A DNA stretch of 6,494 nt, taken from Nitrospina sp. GTDB taxonomy: Bacteria; Nitrospinota; Nitrospinia; Nitrospinales; VA-1. The stretch is from positions 3,209 through 9,702 of the forward strand of contig DODH01000235.1 of the NCBI GenBank assembly GCA_003545625.1, in the 5' to 3' direction. A program made the translations under genes and the position numbers. The notes beneath the pieces are model-generated. The model did no database searches, was not told the DNA's origin, and was given only the letters and a program-made list of their open reading frames with translations. Within the stretch, counting starts at the first letter, position 1. Every line of letters starts with the position of its first letter. Positions 6,399 through 6,494 of the stretch are shown here, in pieces.

Positions 6399-6494
6399 GG
6401 GCAAGGGCTTGGTTGTGCCGAGATAACTCTTTGCCCGCCACCCTCTAGCGAGGGAGGCAAGTGGCGATAGCTTATTAAGCCGCCAACACGGTTT
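6399..6494 (-). ncRNA. ssrA: tmRNA-like segment: end of tag and downstream helices (partial, runs off right edge)
   Basis: tmRNA rescues stalled ribosomes and adds a degradation tag that usually ends Leu-Ala-Ala. Here ACC GTG TTG GCG GCT (6492-6478) reads Thr-Val-Leu-Ala-Ala, followed by tandem TAA TAA (6477-6472). TGGCG (6485-6481) pairs with CGCCA (6466-6462), and inside it GCTT pairs with AAGC, so the stops sit in a hairpin as in the P5 helix of tmRNA. Further helices follow: TTGCC/GGCAA (6460-6456 with 6435-6431) around CCCTC/GAGGG (6454-6450 with 6445-6441). A competing three-way junction is also possible, closed by GGGCAA/TTGCCC (6436-6431 with 6404-6399) and holding GAG/CTC and GGC/GCC hairpins. 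No T-arm or CCA end follows before the receiver gene, so a normal one-piece tmRNA does not fit; a permuted two-piece form or a truncated copy would. The alternative is a protein gene ending in VLAA with a structured 3' region. The left boundary is approximate. Confidence 0.4.

Noticed and set aside
6436..6466. H-type pseudoknot with CGCCAC/GTGGCG and TTGCC/GGCAA
   Set aside because: The two stems interleave, but the connecting loops would both be zero bases long, which is sterically unlikely. I treat the pairings as alternatives rather than one fold.
6360..6494. tRNA gene in the right-hand non-coding segment
   Set aside because: No TTCRANTC T-loop, no 7-bp acceptor stem and no CCA or anticodon arm arrangement was found on either strand.

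Overview
The window holds one co-directional block. Every gene I can support reads on the minus strand, so transcription runs from high to low coordinates. In transcription order these are: the 3' part of a structured RNA that looks like tmRNA and runs off the right edge; a response-regulator receiver protein with a long acidic linker and a helical C-terminus (5008-6342); valyl-tRNA synthetase valS (2203-4854); an M3-family oligoendopeptidase F, pepF (328-2151); and the beginning of an unrecognised, strongly basic, low-complexity protein that runs off the left edge (1-255). No insertion sequence, phage gene, CRISPR array or tRNA is visible.

The organism is a bacterium of intermediate GC. The receiver protein ends in a helical 'PEIARRVIREEIEKIKK' tail, and ValRS has four C-x2-C pairs. 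From memory of those families, this points towards a deltaproteobacterial or Nitrospinota-like lineage. No phylogenetic marker was searched, so treat the assignment as a guess.

Layout: 1-255 is the open 5' part of the basic protein, with a strong ribosome binding site and a TTG start. 256-327 is a short spacer. 328-2151 is pepF. A 51-base spacer with a small stem-loop separates it from valS. 4855-5007 is an AT-rich spacer with a possible valS promoter. 5008-6342 is the receiver protein. 6343-6494 contains no protein gene; it holds a densely foldable segment whose right end reads as Leu-Ala-Ala followed by tandem TAA stops inside a hairpin, which is the signature of the end of a tmRNA tag.

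Most of the content is housekeeping: tRNA charging, peptide turnover and possibly ribosome rescue. ValRS charges tRNA-Val, PepF clears short peptides, and tmRNA (if real) tags proteins on stalled ribosomes. The receiver protein is probably a cell-organisation or motility regulator rather than a transcription factor, because it has no DNA-binding domain. The two most interesting items are the tmRNA-like segment, which lacks the usual 3' tRNA-like half and so could be a permuted two-piece tmRNA, and the protein at the left edge, which has no acidic residue in its 85 visible residues.
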